This document shows positions 33,215 to 42,432 of a stretch of 64,000 bases of DNA, piece after piece; within the stretch, counting starts at the first letter, position 1, and each line of letters starts with the position of its first letter. The translations under genes and the position numbers were made by a program. The stretch is from Blastomonas sp. AAP53. GTDB lineage: Bacteria > Pseudomonadota > Alphaproteobacteria > Sphingomonadales > Sphingomonadaceae. Location of the stretch: NCBI RefSeq assembly GCF_000331245.1, contig NZ_ANFZ01000006.1, positions 62,001-126,000 of the forward strand, read 5' to 3'. The notes beneath the pieces were generated by a model. It was not told where the DNA came from. It ran no database searches and worked only from the letters and a program-made list of their open reading frames with translations.

Positions 33215-34204
33215 ATGACAACGATCCCCAGTACGCTCGACCTGATTGGCAACACCCCGCTCGTGCGGCTCGCAGGGCCCAGCGAGGCTGCGGGGTGCGA
33301 CATCTTTGGCAAATGCGAATATGCCAACCCCGGCGCATCGGTGAAGGACCGTGCGGCGCTGTACATCGTGCGCGATGCCGAAGAGCGCGGCACGCTCCAG
33401 CCCGGCGGTACGATCGTCGAGGGGACAGCTGGAAACACCGGCATCGGTATCGCGCTGGTCGCCAACGCCAAGGGCTACAAGACCATCATCGTGATGCCCG
33501 AGACGCAGTCCAAGGAAAAGATGGACACGCTGCGCGCGCTGGGCGCCGAACTGGTGCTGGTGCCGGCCGCGCCTTATGCCAATCCCGGCCATTTCGTGCA
33601 CACCTCGCGCCGCATCGCCGAAGAAACGCCGGGCGCGGTCTGGGCGCAGCAGTTCGACAATATCGCCAACCGCCGCGCGCATATCGAGGGTACGGCGGAG
33701 GAAATCTGGGCGCAGATGGAGGGCCGCATCGATGGCTTCACCTGCGCGGCGGGCACCGGCGGCACGATCGCGGGCGTCGGCATGGGCCTCAAGGCGCACG
33801 ATCCCAATGTCACCATCGCGCTCACCGATCCGCACGGCGCGGCGCTGTTCAACTATTTTGCCAATGGCGAACTGAAGGCCGAAGGTTCGTCGGTCGCCGA
33901 GGGCATCGGCCAGGGGCGGATCACCGGCAATCTGGAAGATGCGCCGATCGACACGCAGTTCCGCATCTCCGATGAGGTCGGCCTGTACTGGGTGCAGCGG
34001 CTGCTCAAGGAAGAGGGGCTGTGCCTCGGTCTGTCGTCGGGGATCAACGTGGCCGGCGCGGTGGAGTTGGGCCGGACGCTGGGCGAGGGCTCGCGTGTTG
34101 TCACGATCCTGTGCGATACCGGCTTTCGCTATCTCTCGACGCTCTACAATGCCGAGTGGCTGCGCGCGAAGGGATTGCCGGTCTTTCCCTGGCTGGCCGA
34201 TTGA
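33215..34204 (+). CDS. cysK: Cysteine synthase A (O-acetylserine sulfhydrylase)
   Basis: 329-residue fold-type II PLP enzyme making cysteine from O-acetylserine and sulfide. The cofactor lysine is K44 in NPGASVKDRAA; TAGNTGIG holds the substrate, and AAGTGGTIAG binds the PLP phosphate. Length and sequence fit the CysK branch, although cystathionine-type activities cannot be excluded. It starts 111 bp after the M3 peptidase, beyond the hairpin, so it should have its own promoter. Confidence 0.92.
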   Translation: MTTIPSTLDLIGNTPLVRLAGPSEAAGCDIFGKCEYANPGASVKDRAALYIVRDAEERGTLQPGGTIVEGTAGNTGIGIALVANAKGYKTIIVMPETQSKEKMDTLRALGAELVLVPAAPYANPGHFVHTSRRIAEETPGAVWAQQFDNIANRRAHIEGTAEEIWAQMEGRIDGFTCAAGTGGTIAGVGMGLKAHDPNVTIALTDPHGAALFNYFANGELKAEGSSVAEGIGQGRITGNLEDAPIDTQFRISDEVGLYWVQRLLKEEGLCLGLSSGINVAGAVELGRTLGEGSRVVTILCDTGFRYLSTLYNAEWLRAKGLPVFPWLAD

Positions 34205-34218
34205 CCTATACTCAGCCC

Positions 34219-34587
34219 ATGGTCGCAGACAAAGCCCGCAACACAGCCCGCGCCCCTGCGGGTAATCCAATCATGCACCGGTTGCAGATCGGTATCGGCG
34301 GCATCTTTGCCGTGCTGGTGACAGTGGCGCTGGCCGACATGCTGTTGCAGCGCGCCGGGACCGAGACCCCGGTGGAGAGCGCGAGCGTCGTCGAACCCGG
34401 CATGACAGACCCTGTCGCGCCGCCCGTCGTGCAGCCTCCTGCTGCCAGCGAGCCGCTGGTCGATCTGGGCGTCGTGCCCGATCTTCCGACCGAGGGCACG
34501 CAGCACAGCGCAGGTGGCCAGACCCCGGTTGTTGGTCAACTGCAACCCGATCCGCAATCCGGGCCGCCTGCTCAGCCGCAGCAGTGA
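34219..34587 (+). CDS. Single-pass membrane protein with Pro-rich tail, unknown
   Basis: 122 residues: a basic N-terminus, one membrane helix (about residues 22-42, GIFAVLVTVALADMLL) and a Pro/Ala/Gln-rich extracytoplasmic tail of low complexity. No family recognised. It starts 14 bp after cysK, and its stop overlaps the ATG of the next gene (TGATG), so it is probably a small partner of that lipoprotein. Confidence 0.65.
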   Translation: MVADKARNTARAPAGNPIMHRLQIGIGGIFAVLVTVALADMLLQRAGTETPVESASVVEPGMTDPVAPPVVQPPAASEPLVDLGVVPDLPTEGTQHSAGGQTPVVGQLQPDPQSGPPAQPQQ

Positions 34588-35384
34588 TGCGGTTTGCGTC
34601 CGCGCTGATGGCGGCGATGCTGCTGGCAGGAGCGTGTTCGCCTGATCCGGGAGGCACTGGCAGCGCGCAGGACGGCGCTGCTGCCCAAGCCGCAGTATCC
34701 ACCCCGATTTTCCCCAGGCTGCCGCGCCAGCGCATCGTGCTGATGAGCAGCCTTCCGCTCGTCTATGGCGATGGGATCGACATGGCAGGCAGGATCGCCG
34801 GCAAGTCCAGGCCGCACCCGCTGTACAGCGCAATGGCACAGGGGCACGATCTGGTGGTCGCCGACGTGCTCGACGCACAGGCGCTGTCTGGCGCGGGGAT
34901 GATGATCCTGGTGCAGCCCCGCGCGCTGACGCCGCAGGAATTCGTGGCGATCGATGATTTTGTCCGCGCAGGCGGCAGGTTGCTGCTGTTCGCAGACCCG
35001 ATGCTCGAATGGTCAGGCCATGCCGGGCTCGGCGATCCTGCAGGGCCGCTGCGCAGCGCGCTGGTTTCGCCATTGCTTGCCCATTGGGGGATCGAGCTGA
35101 TCGACCCGCAGATCGAATCGGTGCGGACAGGGGATGCGGGCGGGCTGCTTGTCCATCCTGGGAAGTTTGCGGAATTGCCGGGGAAAATTGGGGACGCTTC
35201 ATGTCGCATCGCGGAGCATGGCCTTATCGCCCGGTGCGCGGTGGGCGAGGGCAGGGCGCTGCTGGTTGCCGATGCCGATCTGCTCGATCCGGCGCTGATC
35301 AGCGATTCCGGCGAGTCGGGTCGCGCCAACCGGAAGATGGTGCACGATCTGATCCGCGAACTAACCATGAACGATACGTCTTGA
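34587..35384 (+). CDS. GldG-like/ABC auxiliary-type lipoprotein
   Basis: 265 residues. The signal ends with lipobox LLAGAC (about residues 12-17). The mature part resembles the GldG / ABC-type auxiliary domain: QRIVLMSSLPLVYGDG, VADVLDAQAL, MMILVQPRALTPQEFVAIDDFVRAGGRLLLFADP (landmark region, about 112-145) and LLAHWGIELIDPQ. Such domains bind carbohydrates or accompany ABC transporters, but no transporter genes are adjacent. It overlaps the preceding small membrane gene by TGATG and ends 300 bp before mraZ. Confidence 0.7.
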   Translation: MRFASALMAAMLLAGACSPDPGGTGSAQDGAAAQAAVSTPIFPRLPRQRIVLMSSLPLVYGDGIDMAGRIAGKSRPHPLYSAMAQGHDLVVADVLDAQALSGAGMMILVQPRALTPQEFVAIDDFVRAGGRLLLFADPMLEWSGHAGLGDPAGPLRSALVSPLLAHWGIELIDPQIESVRTGDAGGLLVHPGKFAELPGKIGDASCRIAEHGLIARCAVGEGRALLVADADLLDPALISDSGESGRANRKMVHDLIRELTMNDTS

Positions 35385-35452
35385 GCCCGGACAGAACAGG
35401 GTCTTCCGTTCGTCCCGATTTTGAAGTACTCGCCCCGATATTGCCGGGCTAG

Positions 35453-35488
35453 ACCCAAAAAAACCCTTCCATCCCCAATTCTCCCCTG
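35453..35488. promoter_or_regulatory. Candidate MraZ box: four GGG cores at 10-bp spacing
   Basis: Read on the minus strand, the sequence is AGGGG-N5-TGGGG-N5-AGGGT-N5-TGGGT: GGG cores begin every 10 bp (CCC at 35454, 35464, 35474 and 35484 on the plus strand). MraZ of E. coli binds three TGGGN repeats with 5-nt spacers at its own promoter. Here there are four repeats of form WGGGN, 196-230 bp before mraZ. It is the natural autoregulatory operator candidate for the dcw cluster. Confidence 0.6.
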
Positions 35489-35552
35489 TTATGGATGCCT
35501 TAATCGGGGTTCAACCATTTGTGATGTCCTGCCGACCTGTGGCGCTGATGTG

Positions 35553-35611
35553 CTGCGGGACGCCGAAGGCTTTATCCATCGCCCAGCGATGGAGCAGCTT
35601 TGGCGCGGCAG
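35553..35611 (+). promoter_or_regulatory. Strong stem-loop in the mraZ leader
   Basis: TCCATCGC (35575-35582) and GCGATGGA (35586-35593) pair perfectly around CCA. This is framed by CGCCGAAGGCT (35561-35571) with AGCTTTGGCG (35596-35605), and by CTGC (35553-35556) with GCAG (35608-35611). The result is a 59-nt stacked hairpin about 70 bases before the mraZ start. Whether it acts as attenuator, sRNA or stabiliser is unknown. Confidence 0.55.
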
Positions 35612-35683
35612 TGGCGACGCAAGGGAACACCCCCCGGACAGTCAGGGAAACGCATCGGCGCGGAATAAGGGGTGAATTACCAA

Positions 35684-36178
35684 GTGGCGGAAATCAGTGC
35701 CTTTCTTGGTTCTGCACTGACCACCATCGACCTCAAGGGCCGGATGGCCATTCCGGCTATCTTCCGTAATCCCATCATCGCCAACTCCGGCGGCGAAAGC
35801 TCGGTCGTCTTTTCGTATAATGCGCAGGCCCAGTGCCTGCAGGGTCATGGCACGCAGCGGCTGGCCGCATTGCTGGAACAGATGCGCCGCCGCGAGGAGC
35901 TGGCCAATGAGTCGGGTGAAGAGTTCCGCACGGAGCTGTTCGGCGGCCCGCGCTTCAACACCACCGCCACGATCAGCTTCGATGGCAGCGGCCGCCTGAT
36001 CCTGCCGCGGATGCTGGTTGCCATGGCCAGGATCGAAAAGCACGTGTTCTTCAGCGGCAACGGCACCGATTTCAGCATCTGGGGCGTGGAGCATCTGCTG
36101 ACGCTCGACGATCCACGCCTGGCATCGCAGCAGTTCAATGCGCGCTTCCTGATGGAAGAACTGGGGGGCAAGCGCTGA
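35684..36178 (+). CDS. mraZ: Transcriptional regulator MraZ
   Basis: 164-residue double SpoVT/AbrB-like DNA-binding protein, founder gene of the dcw cluster and autorepressor in E. coli. Each half has the conserved DxxGR pattern: [13 protein letters not shown] in the first, [12 protein letters not shown] in the second. I place the start at GTG 35684, about 12 bases after AAGGG, giving the usual short lead to the first FLG core; GTG 35672 lies directly against the AAGGG and would leave no spacer. The stop overlaps rsmH by one base (TGATG). Confidence 0.92.
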   Translation: MAEISAFLGSALTTIDLKGRMAIPAIFRNPIIANSGGESSVVFSYNAQAQCLQGHGTQRLAALLEQMRRREELANESGEEFRTELFGGPRFNTTATISFDGSGRLILPRMLVAMARIEKHVFFSGNGTDFSIWGVEHLLTLDDPRLASQQFNARFLMEELGGKR

Positions 36179-37170
36179 TGGCCCGCCCGGAAATCACGAC
36201 CGCCCAAGGCAACGCCCCGCACATCCCCGTGCTGCTCGACGAGGTGCTGGAAGGACTGGCGATCCAGCCCGGCGAGGTGCACGTCGATGCGACCTTCGGG
36301 GCGGGCGGGTACAGCCGCGCCATGCTGGCCGCCGGTGCTGCGGTGCACGGCATCGACCGCGATCCCGATGCGGCCGCCGCCGGTGCGGCGCTGACGGGAG
36401 AAGCCGACGGGCGCTTCACCTTCCATGCCGCGCGCTTTTCGCAAATCGCGCAGGTGCTGCGCGAGGCGGGGCTTACGCAGGTCGATGGCATCGTGTTCGA
36501 TATCGGCGTGTCGTCGATGCAGCTCGATCAGGCCCAGCGCGGCTTTTCGTTCCAGTCCGATGGCCCGCTCGACATGCGCATGGGCCAGGACGGGCTGAGC
36601 GCAGCGGACTTCGTCAACACCGCCGACGAGGCCGACATCGCCGACATTCTGTACTTGTATGGCGAGGAGCGCCAGTCGCGCCGTATCGCCCGCGCCATCG
36701 TCGCCGCCCGTCCGTTGCAGAGGACGCTGGAGCTGGCGGCGGTGGTGCGCAAGGCCCTGGGCTATCGGCCCGGCGCGCCCAAGGATCCGGCGACGCGCAC
36801 TTTCCAGGCGATCCGCATCCATGTGAATGGAGAGCTTGACGAACTGCGCGACGGGCTGGTCGCTGCCGAGGCGATGCTCGCTCCGGGCGGGCGGCTTGCG
36901 GTGGTGAGCTTCCACAGCCTGGAGGATCGCATCGTCAAGCGGTTCCTGAAGCTGCGCAGCGGCAGCGAAGGCGCAGGCTCGCGTCATCTTCCCGATCTGT
37001 CCGGCCAGCGCCGGCCCCCCAGTTTCGAGAAACCCGCCAGGCCGACCCGGGCGGGCGAGGCCGAATGCGCGCGTAACCCCCGCGCGCGTTCGGCCACCTT
37101 GCGGGTCGCGATTCGCAGCGAGGCTGAAGCTTGGGGCGCGGACGATGATGCAGAAAGGCGTGCGGCATGA
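36178..37170 (+). CDS. rsmH: 16S rRNA (cytosine-1402-N4)-methyltransferase
   Basis: 330-residue SAM-dependent methyltransferase (RsmH/MraW) that methylates C1402 in the ribosomal P site. The opening [13 protein letters not shown], the SAM site [12 protein letters not shown] with HGIDRDPDA, the segment [19 protein letters not shown] (about residues 104-122), and [17 protein letters not shown] are typical. Overlaps mraZ by one base and ftsL by ATGA. Confidence 0.97.
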   Translation: MARPEITTAQGNAPHIPVLLDEVLEGLAIQPGEVHVDATFGAGGYSRAMLAAGAAVHGIDRDPDAAAAGAALTGEADGRFTFHAARFSQIAQVLREAGLTQVDGIVFDIGVSSMQLDQAQRGFSFQSDGPLDMRMGQDGLSAADFVNTADEADIADILYLYGEERQSRRIARAIVAARPLQRTLELAAVVRKALGYRPGAPKDPATRTFQAIRIHVNGELDELRDGLVAAEAMLAPGGRLAVVSFHSLEDRIVKRFLKLRSGSEGAGSRHLPDLSGQRRPPSFEKPARPTRAGEAECARNPRARSATLRVAIRSEAEAWGADDDAERRAA

Positions 37171-37760
37171 TCCTGGCAGTCAAGCGCCTCAAGACGATCG
37201 GCTGGATCGCGCTTATCTTCATCGTGGCGATCGCGCTCTATCCCTTGTCGTTGAGCGTGGCGACACTGCGCAGCGACCTGACGCGCACCGAGCGCGACAT
37301 CCTGCGCACGCGCGCGGAAATCCGCTATCTCGAAACCGAATTCGCCACCCGCGCCAGCCTGGCGCAACTGGCGATGTGGAACGACCTGGAATATGGCTAT
37401 GAGGCCCCCAGCGCCGCGCAATATCTGGACGGCGAGCGCGAACTGGCCAATCTGGGCGATGACACCAGGCCGCTGGACGAGCCGGTGCGGGTGGCCGCCA
37501 TGACCATCAAGCCGCAGGCCGAGCCCGCCGCGATCAAGCCGGCAGAACTGGCCGCCAACACCGTCAAGACGCCCGAGCCCTTATCGGTCTCGGCCAGTGT
37601 CGCGATCATCAGCCCGGCGCGCGCCGCGACGGCAGCGACCGCGCCGAAATCCGCCAAGGCCGAACCGAAGGCGGAAGGTCGCCGTCTGCTCGATGATCGC
37701 CTGCTCGACCGGATCAACCAGCAGGCCGATGCCGAGCTGAAAAAGGTGGGAGGCCAATGA
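37167..37760 (+). CDS. ftsL: Cell division protein FtsL
   Basis: 197 residues: short cytosolic start, one membrane helix (about residues 11-30), then a periplasmic coiled coil ([23 protein letters not shown]) typical of FtsL, which with FtsQ and a FtsB partner activates septal synthesis. Unusual is the long Ala/Pro/Lys-rich tail beyond residue 90, longer than E. coli FtsL (121 aa) but common in alphaproteobacteria. Identification rests on position between rsmH and ftsI plus topology. ATGA overlaps at both ends. Confidence 0.85.
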   Translation: MILAVKRLKTIGWIALIFIVAIALYPLSLSVATLRSDLTRTERDILRTRAEIRYLETEFATRASLAQLAMWNDLEYGYEAPSAAQYLDGERELANLGDDTRPLDEPVRVAAMTIKPQAEPAAIKPAELAANTVKTPEPLSVSASVAIISPARAATAATAPKSAKAEPKAEGRRLLDDRLLDRINQQADAELKKVGGQ

Positions 37761-39481
37761 CCGCGCTCGCATCCGGCAGCCACAGGGTCCGTCTGGCCAG
37801 CAAGCGCCAGCATCTCACGCTCACCGCACAGGTCCGCCTGGTTGCGGTGCTCGCGCTTTTTGGGCTGGGCATGGGCGCTATCCTGCTGCGGCTGACCTTC
37901 ATCGGCGTGTTCGGCGAACAGGCGCAGGCCGCGTCGCGGTCCGCCATGGTCGATCCGGGTCGCGGTGACATTGTCGATCGCAACGGCGTGCCGCTGGCGC
38001 GCACGATCGATGGCTATGCGATCCGGGTCGTGCCTGCCCGGCTGATCGGTGATCGCAAGGTGCTGGCCGGCAAGCTGGCGGCGATCTTCCCCGACACCAG
38101 CGAAGAGCGTTTCCTGAAATTGCTCAGCCGTGACAAGCCCACCTATCTGCGCCACCGCGCGGTGCCCGAAGAGGTCAACCGCGTTCACGCATTGGGCGAG
38201 GTGGGGATCGAGTTCCCGCGCGAGAAGGAACGCTTCTACCCGCAGTTGCAGCTCGCCGCGCACGTGCTGGGCTATGTCCACCCCGATGGTCATGGCGTTT
38301 CGGGCATGGAACGCGCGATGGATGCCGATCTGCTCGATCCCAGGAAGCGGCTGACCCCTTCGGCCTTGTCGATCGACATTCGCGTCCAGGCAGCGCTCGA
38401 GGACGAGCTGGGCCGGGCGATGAAGTCCTATGATGCCAAGGCCGCAGCCGGGATGGTGCTCGATGTCGAGACGGGCGAGGTGATGGCGATGACGTCACTG
38501 CCCAGCTTCAACCCCAACCGGTTCGATGCCAGCAGCGCAGCGTTCGAGGCCAACCAGGTCACGTATCGCTTCTTCGAATTGGGATCGACCTTCAAGCCGC
38601 TGACCGTGGCCGCAGCGATCGACGCGGGCACCGTGACCGATCTGTCGCGTCGCTATGATGCCAGCCGCCCGCTCAAGGTTGCTGGTTTCCAGATCCGCGA
38701 TTCCCACTCGTCGGGCCGCTGGCTGAACGTGCCCGAGACGCTGGTCCACAGCTCGAACATCGTCACCGCGCAGATCGCAGACGAGCTGGGCCCTGAGCGG
38801 CTGCAGGCGGTGATGCGCAAGCTGCACTTCGATCGCCAGGCCGAGATCAACCTGCGCGAACGTGCCAAGCCGCTGTGGCCCGCCAACTGGGGCAGGCTCA
38901 CCAACATGACCGTCGGCTATGGCCACGGCATCGCGGTGACGCCGCTGCATCTCGCGTCCGCTTATGCCGCAATGGTCAATGGGGGGCTGTATCGTCCGGC
39001 GACGCTGATGAAGCTGAACCCTGCCGATGTCCCGCGCGGTGAGCAGGTGTTCAAGGCCTCGACCAGCGCGCGGATGAACCAGCTTCTGCGCATGATCGTG
39101 CGCGATGGCACCGGTCGCAAGGCCGAGGCACCCGGTTTCCGCGTCGGCGGCAAGACCGGCTCGGCAGAAAAGCCCGGCGCGGGTGGCTACAAGCGCAGCT
39201 CGGTCGTCGCGACGTTCGCTGCCGCCTTCCCGATGGATGCGCCGCGTTATGTCGTGCTGATCATGATCGACGAGCCTTCGGGCAACCAGGCATCGTCCTT
39301 CCAGCGCACGGCAGGCTGGACGGCCGCGCCGGTGGTGGCCCGGCTGGTGCCGCGCATCGGCCCGATGCTGGGCATCATCCCCGACGACCGCCGCGATGTC
39401 GATGTGTCCGAGTTGATGCCGCTGCTGTGGAAGGCACCGGTCAAGGCCGCCGCTTCGTCCAAGCGGGATGATCCGGCATAG
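37757..39481 (+). CDS. ftsI: Peptidoglycan D,D-transpeptidase FtsI (PBP3)
   Basis: 574-residue class B penicillin-binding protein making septal peptidoglycan crosslinks. One N-terminal membrane helix (about residues 30-50), a pedestal domain with the DRNGVPLART opening, and a transpeptidase domain with the active-site S277-T-F-K, the S332-S-N motif and K466-T-G. The GGKTGSAEKPG region and EPSGNQ-type loop fit FtsI. Followed by a 96-bp gap before murE, one of only two sizeable gaps in the cluster. Confidence 0.96.
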   Translation: MTALASGSHRVRLASKRQHLTLTAQVRLVAVLALFGLGMGAILLRLTFIGVFGEQAQAASRSAMVDPGRGDIVDRNGVPLARTIDGYAIRVVPARLIGDRKVLAGKLAAIFPDTSEERFLKLLSRDKPTYLRHRAVPEEVNRVHALGEVGIEFPREKERFYPQLQLAAHVLGYVHPDGHGVSGMERAMDADLLDPRKRLTPSALSIDIRVQAALEDELGRAMKSYDAKAAAGMVLDVETGEVMAMTSLPSFNPNRFDASSAAFEANQVTYRFFELGSTFKPLTVAAAIDAGTVTDLSRRYDASRPLKVAGFQIRDSHSSGRWLNVPETLVHSSNIVTAQIADELGPERLQAVMRKLHFDRQAEINLRERAKPLWPANWGRLTNMTVGYGHGIAVTPLHLASAYAAMVNGGLYRPATLMKLNPADVPRGEQVFKASTSARMNQLLRMIVRDGTGRKAEAPGFRVGGKTGSAEKPGAGGYKRSSVVATFAAAFPMDAPRYVVLIMIDEPSGNQASSFQRTAGWTAAPVVARLVPRIGPMLGIIPDDRRDVDVSELMPLLWKAPVKAAASSKRDDPA

Positions 39482-39577
39482 GCGATTATACATGGGCTGT
39501 GCGTTGCAGGGGGTTGCATCTGTACGGACCAGACATAGAGGAGGCAGGGATTTTCAGGGTCGGTAAAGGGTACGCAG

Positions 39578-41017
39578 ATGAAATTGGGTGAACTGGCCTC
39601 GGGCCTGTCCGGCGATGACGCTGCGCGGACGGTCACCGGATTTGCCATCGATCACCGCAAGGTTGCGCCGGGCACCGTTTTCGGGGCCTTTGCCGGCGCG
39701 CGCTTCAATGGCGAGGATTTCATTGCCGATGCCGTCGCCTCGGGCGCGGTTGCGGTCGTTGCCGCGCCCACCGCTCGTGTCGAGGGCGCCGTCCACATCG
39801 CCGATGCAGAGCCCCGCCGCGCCTTCGCGCAGATCGCCGCGCGCTTTTTCACTCCCGTTCCTGCTCATGTCGCTGCCGTCACCGGCACCAATGGCAAGAC
39901 GTCGACGGCGGAAATGACCCGTCAGCTCTGGCGCATGGCCGGGCACAATGCCGCATCGATCGGCACCTTGGGCGTCACCACCTCGGTTGACCAGGCCTCC
40001 ACCGGGCTCACCACACCCGATATCGTGACCTTCCTCGGCAACATGTCGGGCCTTGCGCGCGAGGGCGTGACCCACGCGATCTTCGAGGCATCGAGCCACG
40101 GCCTCTCGCAGTTCCGCACCGAAGGCCTGCCGGTGCAGGTCGGCGCGTTCACCAACCTCAGCCGCGATCATCTGGATTACCACGGCACGATGGAGGCCTA
40201 TTTCGAGGCCAAGATGAGGCTGATTGATGAGGTTGTCGTCGACGGCGGGCATTTCGTGGCCTGGGCCGATGACGAATGGTCGGCCAAGGTCATCGACCGG
40301 GCAAAGGCGCGCGGGCTCGACCTGTTCACCGTGGGCAGCGCGGGCGATGCCATTCGCCTGGTCAGCCGCACCCCGACCCAGCTCGGTCAGCTGCTCGTGC
40401 TGGCGCATGATGGCAGCGAGGTAAAGGTCAATCTGCCGCTGATTGGCGCGTATCAGGCGGCCAACGCGCTGGTGTCCGCCGGGATCGTCATCGCAGCCGG
40501 CGGCGACCCCAGGCAGGTGTTCGATCACATGGGCCGGTTGCAGCCGGTGCGCGGACGGCTGGAGCGCGCGGTCATCACCCGCGCGGGCGCGCCGGTCTAT
40601 GTCGACTACGCCCATACGCCAGACGGCCTTCAGGCCGCGATCGAGGCCCTGCGCCCGCATGTCAGCGGCAGGCTGATCACCCTGTTCGGCGCAGGCGGCG
40701 ACCGCGACACCGGCAAGCGCCCTGAAATGGGCAAGGTGGCCAGCGACCTGTCGGACGTCGTGATCGTCACCGACGACAATCCCCGGTCCGAGGACCCCGC
40801 AGCCATCCGCGCCGCGATCATGGCGGCAGCGGCTGGCGCGACCGAAATCGGCGGGCGGCGTGAGGCGATTGCCCACGCCATCGAAACTGCAGGCGCAAAT
40901 GATATCGTGCTGCTGGCGGGCAAGGGTCACGAACAGGGCCAGATCATCGGTGCCGGCGACACCATGCGCGTGCTGCCCTTCGACGATGTTCAAGTCGCGC
41001 GGGAGTGTGCGGCGTGA
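39578..41017 (+). CDS. murE: UDP-MurNAc-L-Ala-D-Glu: meso-diaminopimelate ligase
   Basis: 479-residue Mur ligase adding the third stem-peptide residue in the cytosol. P-loop GTNGKTSTAEM around residue 107; the DNPR motif (VTDDNPRSEDP, about residues 398-408) is the signature of meso-diaminopimelate-adding MurE, so the peptidoglycan is of the DAP type. An AAAGGGT ribosome site precedes the ATG. The gap 39482-39577 before it may carry an internal promoter. GTGA overlap with murF. Confidence 0.97.
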   Translation: MKLGELASGLSGDDAARTVTGFAIDHRKVAPGTVFGAFAGARFNGEDFIADAVASGAVAVVAAPTARVEGAVHIADAEPRRAFAQIAARFFTPVPAHVAAVTGTNGKTSTAEMTRQLWRMAGHNAASIGTLGVTTSVDQASTGLTTPDIVTFLGNMSGLAREGVTHAIFEASSHGLSQFRTEGLPVQVGAFTNLSRDHLDYHGTMEAYFEAKMRLIDEVVVDGGHFVAWADDEWSAKVIDRAKARGLDLFTVGSAGDAIRLVSRTPTQLGQLLVLAHDGSEVKVNLPLIGAYQAANALVSAGIVIAAGGDPRQVFDHMGRLQPVRGRLERAVITRAGAPVYVDYAHTPDGLQAAIEALRPHVSGRLITLFGAGGDRDTGKRPEMGKVASDLSDVVIVTDDNPRSEDPAAIRAAIMAAAAGATEIGGRREAIAHAIETAGANDIVLLAGKGHEQGQIIGAGDTMRVLPFDDVQVARECAA

Positions 41018-42432
41018 CCCTCTGGACCTCTTCCGAGATCGCTGAAGCGACCGGCGGAACGGCATCGGCGGAGTTTGCCGTGACCGGCGTTGCGTTCGAC
41101 TCTCGCGAGATCATGCCGGGCGACCTGTTTGTCGCGATGCGTGGCGAAGCGAGCGACGGGCACCTGTACATCGATCGGGCGATGGCATCGGGCGCTGCAG
41201 GCGTCATCACCGAGCAGCCGGTCGACCATCCGCACGTTCTTGTCGCCGATAGCGCCGCCGCGCTCACCGCGCTGGGCCGAGCCGCCAGAGCGCGCACGCA
41301 GGCGACGATTTTCGGTGTGACCGGTTCGGCTGGCAAAACCGGTACCAAGGAAGCGCTGTTCCAGGCGCTTGACCGCATGGCACCGGGCGCGGTGCACCGG
41401 TCGGTGAAGAGCTACAACAATCACGTGGGCGTGCCGCTCAGCCTTGCGCGGATGCCGCGCGATGCCCGCTTCGGTGTGTTCGAAATGGGTATGAACCATA
41501 CGGGCGAGCTGGCCGAGTTGACCCGCATCGTGCGCCCGCACATCGCCATCATCACCACCATCGCGCCCGCGCACATCGGCAACTTCGTCAACGGCGAGCA
41601 GGGCATTGCCGATGCGAAGGCCGAGATATTCGAGGGGCTGGAGCCCGGCGGCACGGCCATCGTTCCGCATGACAATCGTCATTATCAGCGGCTTTATGAT
41701 GCCGCGCGTCGCAGCACCGACAAGGTCGTGCGGTTCGGCAGCCAGGCGGACAGCGAAGCGCGGCTCATCGATGCCATCCGCGCGCCCGAGGGCGGGTCGC
41801 TGGTCACTGCAGAGATTGGTGAGGCGCGCCTGTGCTTCCGTGTTTCGGCACCCGGCGACCATTGGGTGATGAATGCGCTGGCGGTGATGAGTGCGGTGGA
41901 AGCGGCAGGCGGCGATCTGGCGGTGGCAGGGCTGGCGCTCGCCGATCTGCCGGGCCTCTCGGGTCGCGGCGAGCGTCGCGCGGTGGCGACGCCCGATGGC
42001 GGCAGCGCGCTGCTGATCGACGAGGCGTATAACGCCAACCCCGCCTCGATGGCCGCCACCCTGGCGCTGCTGGGGCAGGAGCAGGCGACGCGCCGCATCG
42101 CGGTGCTGGGCGCGATGAAGGAAATGGGCGAGACGTCCGATCATTATCACGCAGCGCTGGTCGCACCGGTCATCGCAGCAGGCGTTGCGCATGTCATTCT
42201 GGTCGGCGATGAAATGGCACCCTTGGCCGATGCGCTCGCCAATTCGCTTGAGTGGCAGGGCACAATCGCGCATGTGCCCGCCGCCGATGCCGCGCTTGGA
42301 GCGCTGCAGGGACTTTTGGCCAATGGCGATGCCTTGCTCGTCAAGGGGTCCAATTCCGTGGGATTATCCGCACTCGTGCGCGCGCTGGCCGAAACGCCAG
42401 CCACATCCGCCGTGGCGCGGGAGGGGGTTTGA
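41014..42432 (+). CDS. murF: UDP-MurNAc-tripeptide: D-Ala-D-Ala ligase
   Basis: 472-residue Mur ligase that attaches the D-Ala-D-Ala dipeptide, completing the pentapeptide precursor. The substrate domain carries [15 protein letters not shown], the ATP loop is [11 protein letters not shown] (about residues 105-115), and [10 protein letters not shown] and the [11 protein letters not shown] motif follow. GTG 41014 overlaps the murE stop (GTGA) and gives a normal N-terminus; the frame is open slightly upstream. Confidence 0.96.
   Translation: MTLWTSSEIAEATGGTASAEFAVTGVAFDSREIMPGDLFVAMRGEASDGHLYIDRAMASGAAGVITEQPVDHPHVLVADSAAALTALGRAARARTQATIFGVTGSAGKTGTKEALFQALDRMAPGAVHRSVKSYNNHVGVPLSLARMPRDARFGVFEMGMNHTGELAELTRIVRPHIAIITTIAPAHIGNFVNGEQGIADAKAEIFEGLEPGGTAIVPHDNRHYQRLYDAARRSTDKVVRFGSQADSEARLIDAIRAPEGGSLVTAEIGEARLCFRVSAPGDHWVMNALAVMSAVEAAGGDLAVAGLALADLPGLSGRGERRAVATPDGGSALLIDEAYNANPASMAATLALLGQEQATRRIAVLGAMKEMGETSDHYHAALVAPVIAAGVAHVILVGDEMAPLADALANSLEWQGTIAHVPAADAALGALQGLLANGDALLVKGSNSVGLSALVRALAETPATSAVAREGV

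Noticed and set aside
35491-35769. Possible leader peptide ORF before mraZ
   Set aside because: It runs into mraZ in another frame, has no ribosome site and its residues look non-coding; the RNA hairpins explain the region better.
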